From Aaosphaeria pasadenensis (taxonomy: Eukaryota > Ascomycota > Dothideomycetes > Pleosporales): 64,000 bases of DNA. The translations under genes and the position numbers were made by a program. Of this stretch, positions 58,678 through 64,000 are shown piece after piece. The stretch covers positions 62,001 through 126,000 of the forward strand of contig JAKLMB010000028.1 of NCBI GenBank assembly GCA_022813625.1, given 5' to 3'. Each line of letters begins with the position of its first letter. Positions within the stretch are counted from its first letter, which is position 1. The notes beneath the pieces are model-generated. The model ran no database searches and was not told the DNA's origin. It saw only the letters and a program-made list of their open reading frames with translations.

Positions 58678-61008
58678 ATGGCCTTTCGATCAACCTCGAA
58701 CTCCAACTCAAAGTCATGGCTGGTCCTAAACTTTGGATGCTGTGCATCCAGTCGCGATAGTCTGGAGAGTAATGATGAGGGTAGGGCTGCCTTGAGGGCA
58801 AATGGTACGTATTTTCTATTCTTTTGGTCGTCTTGCGACCTGTCTTACTCCAGACGATATGCACCCTCAATCATCACTGCACTGTCTTGTACATTTTCTT
58901 TACAAACCTTCCATTCTCTTATTCGATCTCCCTTTGTTATACTCTATCTTTCCTCTTCAACAGCCTCTCCTTTCTTCTCCTTAGTCGTCGTCGATGATGA
59001 TCTCCATACCTTTCCTGTTCCTATCGGTTGAGATGCAGTCCATCTCGGTTATTGTCTTGTTTAATACGGTTAAATCAACCGGACTCATCTCACTTGCATG
59101 ACGTCCTCCCTTCCAATATTTCCTACATTACCCCCACTATCGATTCCAATTCCGGAATCCATGCTAATTAGTGCGATAACAGGAGAGTCTGAGATGCGGA
59201 TATGCTATGACCAACCGGAGACAGTGGCACAACCTCGAGCAGAGCCAACAGTTGCGCGACCTTCTACCAGTCAATCTATGAGCCGCCATGTCTCGCAATG
59301 GGTCGCGAACAGTCGGGATTTTGCTACGCGGGCGTCGTCCCGAGCGAGCGTCCATACGCTCAGCAGGCCGAGGGCGTCGCACTTGAAGAGTAGGCCCAGT
59401 ATCGGACGACCAATGGACTTCCGACATTATGGTGGTGTTGAGGGTCTCGAGAATATCCAGAGCATGATTGATGATGCTCCCATGCCTGTTCGCCGACGAC
59501 GATCTTTCCGACCCATTGAACTATCCATCTATCTTCCTGATGGTCGACTCTCTCCGTTGCCGGATTTCGCAGAGGAGGAATGGAATACGCTTCCAGAGAT
59601 GCCGGCTCAGGCGCTTGTCCGTCCACGCGATTCTCGTGTCAATACCTTCTCCTCAGAGCTATCGATGTCGAACCAGGCGATCCAACGCAAACCTGTGGGC
59701 TCAGGAGTTAGCTCCCGCCGCTCCAGCGTGAACAGTCAATTCCCATCTCGACCGGTATCTGTTGCGCTGTCTACCTTGCCATACATGACCGAGGAGCCAG
59801 CAGCAATCAGCCGTCCGGAATCAATTGGCAGTGTCGGAAACGTCCGCCGTTCAAACACCTCACATTCACAATCCTCCACATCTCGCCTTCTCTCTCGATT
59901 CCCATCCCCAGCACGCTCTCGTTCGAATACTTCTTCCACGGTGGCTACCCGTCCAGGCTCTCTCCGACGAGTGAAGACAGACAACATCGACGAAGCTATT
60001 CGCGAACTCAACACCATCGTCGAGGAACGTCGTGCCTCGGCCTACCGATCGCAAGTCCAGTCCACGACTTTCCCTACTCCCCCAACGAGGCACACTCTGT
60101 CAACCCACGTACCTGCACTCGCCCCATCCCGCGTCATGCACGTTCGCAGCGAGACCCTTTCGGATATCGGTTCCGCATTCTCTGCTCCATTCGCGAGCAA
60201 ACCTCTACCGACACTCCCTGAAAGGCCCCAAACGGAGCTTCGTCTCGTCCCTCCAACAAACACTTCAGGAGGCCCACTGACGTCGAACCCCGTGACTCCC
60301 CCGAGCGGCACGCCATCCACACCAATCCAACGATTTACAACCTGGCTCAAGCGCTCTATTCCTACGACGCCCACATCCGTCTTCACCTCTTCTCCCACCG
60401 AGATCCACTCATTCGCCGGGCCATCCGCACTCCCAGCCTCTCGACCCAAATCCACAAAGTCCACCAAATCAACCCGCTCGACCTTCTCCACCCCCTTCTA
60501 CAAACTCGCCCCGGCCTCGACGACCGGACCCTCCCTCCCACCAACCACCCGCCCATCAACCTCCGCCTCTGACAAGACCCTCACTCACGCCCGACAAGAC
60601 TCGACCGAAACCGCAACGGTAACCCTCTTCTCGACCTCCACCACACGCCCAACAACCCCAGCTCTATCCCGCGGACCAACCCCCTCCCCCGACACCTCTC
60701 CCGACCTCTCCAAAGACGCACCCCAGTCCTTCCAACGACACACCGCCTCCCTCCAAGCCCTCGCCGGCCCAGGAAAAGCCCGCCGCGTCCCCGCCCCACT
60801 CACCCTCGACAAGTCATCCGCCCACATCGAGCCCGCACTCCCTTCCTCCCGCAGCATCCACAGCATCAGGAGCATCAATCAGATCACCGGCGAGCCGGAG
60901 CTCGTCACGCTCGGCCTCAGACCGCCCATGAGTCCTAACTACGACGTCCTTCGCGGAATGGAAAGGACCGGTCGCGGAGTCAGTGGCGAAGTTGGCGTCG
61001 CCTTCTAG
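58678..61008 (+). CDS. Ser/Pro-rich hypothetical protein
   Basis: Two exons, 58678-58804 and 59183-61008, give 650 residues; the 378-nt intron (GTACGT donor, ATAACAG acceptor) is the longest in the window. The acceptor is the first AG that avoids an in-frame stop and keeps phase, joining RAALRANG to ESEMRICYDQ. One conserved-looking island lies around MDFRHYGGVEGLE and RRRSFRPIELSIYLPDGRLSPLPDF. The rest is low-complexity Ser, Thr, Pro and Arg. No membrane segment or enzyme motif is seen. A start at the ATG 59098 inside the intron would give an alternative 636-residue protein. Function is unknown. Confidence 0.7.
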
Positions 61009-63651
61009 TCCACACTTTCCTTCCCCTTACTACCTCCTCTTCCAACACCTTTCTCAGTCCAGCGCTGGCTGGACGATACGACCGACGAAAAATCGACGTT
61101 CGGATGGGCCCCTTCCTCCCCTTCGAATCGGTGGCGGGATGTTTTATTCTTTTCGTTATACCCCCTTCTTTTCCTTTCGGCTCTTTTATGATGGACCTAA
61201 GCACACGACCTTGGGCGCCTACGAGGCCCTAAGCAACGTGTGCGTGGCGGGGTCCGTCGATATAGTTACTTTATACCATTCTTATATAGGGTGCCCTGTC
61301 GTTCTGCACTTACTGCCACTCCTCTTGGACGTCCTGTTATGGGATGGGGTATGGGGGAGGGACGGTGTAGGACGATGGGGTTTTGAATGAATATATACTT
61401 TTTAATATCAAGGTCTTTGTTGTTTCGTCGTGTGGTGTGAGGTCTTTGATGCAATTCGTTTTTCCGTTTTTCTCACGTTGATAATTATGATAGTGATATA
61501 GGGGAGGAATGAAGTTCTTAAGTATCAAACACCGCTCCATTGAATGTTCAAAGATAAGATGTCACTTTCTTTATTTTTCGCTTTTCCTCACAGTTTCATA
61601 TTATACCCCAACCACAAGTTTCAATTCGAAATCCGTGTTTCTGAACTCCCAATCATCCCAACGGCGATGGAGCTAGATACACATGCACGCGTCATCAATT
61701 CCCACTGATTATTGCCAATACATATAAACTCTCACACAAACAGCTGAGAACCCCACATGTAGGTGCAGAAAGACGCTCTTCGATGAATGGTAATGATGAG
61801 GACTAAGCAGAACTCACAAATTGAAATCATTGAATAATATAGTTCAGTAAAAATTTACGATAACGGCGATGAAGACATCCGCGGCTCTGAAAATCACAAG
61901 GATACTTAGATATCCTTCATCATGAAGGTTGCCATGTCCATCGATCATATCATATCATACCACCTCCCAAACATGTTCACCTTCATCGAAAGGACAAATC
62001 CACTACCCTCGCAGCATCTTCGCCTTCCTCAATCAAAGGCGGTTATCACTCATACAATCTCTAAACTCTTACAACTTCAAACACGCACTCTTTCTCTGAG
62101 ACCATCCCGATAAAGTCCTCCTAATTGTAACTCATAGAAATTCACCAAGTAATGCATGTGGCTTCCGTACTCTACCTCCTGTGCAGACCACGTCCACAAC
62201 CTTCTCTCCCTCTCCTCCCTCCCACAAAGAATCTATCCACTTCACTCCCCATCCTTCACCCAAGCATAGTCTTACAACCACTCGTCAAAACGAACAAAAC
62301 AGCTTGCACTAACTTCTCACCAACTCACCACCGTCACTACCACCCCCTCCGCTTCTTCAAACAAACCGCACGCATAACTCCACCTTTCCAAAAGTACCGG
62401 TTAGAATCCGTTTCATGTGTCTTATGTGCGATCGGCTTATTCATGATCCGTAGGGTATAGACGTTATGGCGTAAGAGGACTACGTGGTTGTGTGGAAGCT
62501 GTTGTTTGTGTGGGAGTAGGCGGATAGATTGAGGATGAGGATGAGGTAGGTTGTGGGGGGGAGGGCGTTGGTGGCGTGCTTGACTTTGATGGAAGGCTAG
62601 ACTGTTGGTGATGATGGGAGATGTGGACGCGATGTGTGAGTTAGAGCGGGTTTCGAGATTCAGTTATGACAATTGGAAGAAGGTATTCTCCGGAGAGATG
62701 AGCGCAAAGTGGAGCGGGGGGGAAGCAGAAATTAATGTCATAGATAACAAGTTTTCTCCTTGTGAGATGAATCATAAATGGTGTATATGGTATATGTACA
62801 ACAAAGACCCCTTTTAATTCCTCAGTGCTCCTATTTGATTTCACGCTTTTGTGGAGTACCATGAGATATAGAAGTTTGGATCTAGCGATGGACTAGGAAC
62901 TTATCTTTGATGTTACGTCTTAACTACGAGAACGGTCGTATCTCAACTTCGAGCGCCCTTTTTTTTTCTCTATTTCTGCTAGGGGGATAAGATGAGGATG
63001 GTAGGTTGGGGTTGCGTGATATTCACGCTGAGTTTGTGCCTTCTTTGTCTCTCTATAAGTTGATGGGTTCCTACAATGGGTAAGGCTGTGTATAATGACT
63101 GAATGCGTCTACTTTGCAATATTGCAATTATTACACCTGATTTCTCATGTTGAGAATTGGGGTCTGGAGGGGTTTGGAGGACGATGGATGTATGTGAGTA
63201 ACTGCAGTGCGTGGTGGATGGTGGATGGATGGAAACGGAAGGATGTATAGAAGTCGAGGGGTTCTTGCTTGGGAATTCGGAATGGTACTGTTTACCTACC
63301 TAGGTAGTTAACGTTAGTCAGTGAGATGTGCGATGGAAAGATGGAAAGAAAAATAGCAGAGGTTGGAGATTTGGACTTAGCCTTTCGCGAGCCATCGAGC
63401 ACTTTCTTTAAAGATGATGATGATATCCAAAACCCCATGGATTTTGGCTGCGTACCTGAACGCAAGAGAAAGGAGCAGGAAATGCAGACGCCCGCCAGGA
63501 ATCACCACCTTACCCACTCACTCACGTCCCAACCTCCCCCGTCATAAGGCTAAACGCAACCACCGCCCAACCCCAGGGATACGACCAGGGGCAAACCGGA
63601 CACCTGCGTAATCTCTGTGTCCCCATCCCTCTCCAGCGAAATGGCGTCCGC

Positions 63652-63688
<37 letters not shown>

Positions 63689-64000
63689 ATGGGGTAGGGA
63701 GGCGGGCGAGAGGAAGGGGATGGATGACACAGAGTCTGCGTCGCGTTGAGATTGCGCCGCAAGAGAGAGACATTGACGGGCACAAAACTGGTTTTCTTGG
63801 GGTTTGTGGGATGGAGGATGCAGGTACGGAGTAGAGTGGAGTGGAGCGGAGTACGTCGGGCAGTGATTGCTAAGGGAAAGGGGGAAATGGGATGGGGAAG
63901 ATGAGACATAAACAATGGGAGTATGTGTGTGTTTCGGTGCGGTACGGACGGCCGAGCGAGCGAGCGATTGAATGTAACGAGGCGAACGTTACAAATGCAT
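61009..64000. other. Gene-free right end
   Basis: Three kilobases without a convincing gene. Contents seen: the 3' flank of the preceding gene, T-rich and A-rich stretches, a CTACC/GGTAG palindromic word near 63293, a dinucleotide repeat at 63653 and short GAGCGAG repeats at the extreme right. A gene may start beyond the window. Confidence 0.5.
63653..63686. repeat. (AC)17 microsatellite
   Basis: Seventeen perfect AC units form a 34-bp tract in the gene-free right end. It is likely length-variable between strains. Confidence 0.98.

Noticed and set aside
1..64000. tRNA, rRNA, CRISPR, transposon or secondary-metabolite cluster genes
   Set aside because: I looked for tRNA B-box words, transposase or reverse transcriptase motifs, regularly spaced repeats and PKS/NRPS/P450 motifs, and found none convincing by eye; a tRNAscan or Pfam run would be decisive.

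Overview
The window is nuclear DNA of a filamentous ascomycete (Pezizomycotina; Dothideomycetes is my guess, not shown by the sequence). Genes lie on both strands, many are split by introns of about 50 to 60 nt with GTRNGY donors and CTAAY-like branch sites, and the proteins are recognisable fungal housekeeping families. There are no bacterial operons, phage genes, CRISPR arrays or intact transposons. I rebuilt splice sites by hand, and every multi-exon model below closes in frame.

Layout. 0-7 kb: the 3' part of an F-box/LRR-like gene, an unrecognised CxxC protein gene, a mitochondrial PDK/BCKDK-type kinase and a tiny PBI2-like proteinase inhibitor gene (minus). 7-16 kb: the ribosome-biogenesis GTPase BMS1, convergent with the mitochondrial ferredoxin reductase ARH1, then a divergent conserved membrane protein gene. 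16-20 kb: a HET-domain gene (minus) followed by an AT-rich gene-free stretch. 20-28 kb: a Whi5/Nrm1-like G1/S repressor, the acetyl-CoA hydrolase ACH1, the palmitoyl-protein thioesterase PPT1 and an L1-domain ribosome biogenesis gene (minus). 28-34.6 kb: mostly gene-free, except for a Tos4/Plm2-like FHA gene. 34.6-39 kb, all minus: ubiquitin-RPL40 fusion, RRN7 (RNA polymerase I core factor) and eIF5A. 39-43 kb: COG3 and a divergent protein-kinase-like gene (minus) whose 3' end is tandemly duplicated. 43.7-53.6 kb: the giant CSF1 gene (minus, 3263 aa), divergent from an Ost-alpha/TMEM184-type membrane protein gene. 58.7-61 kb: an unrecognised Ser/Pro-rich protein. 61-64 kb: no gene seen.

Together the genes serve ribosome and translation functions (BMS1, L1-domain factor, RPL40, RRN7, eIF5A), mitochondrial metabolism (PDK-like, ARH1, ACH1), membrane and lipid traffic (COG3, CSF1, Ost-alpha-like, PPT1) and cell-cycle transcription (Whi5-like, Tos4-like). 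The HET gene, the F-box-like gene and the kinase-like gene are the accessory-looking elements.

I do not see a clear undescribed system. The most unusual signal is compositional: several genes are strongly C-rich on the coding strand through the body and switch abruptly to G-rich near the 3' end. The next are a diverged 99-bp tandem duplication with a RIP-like substitution bias, and the unrecognised CxxC protein.
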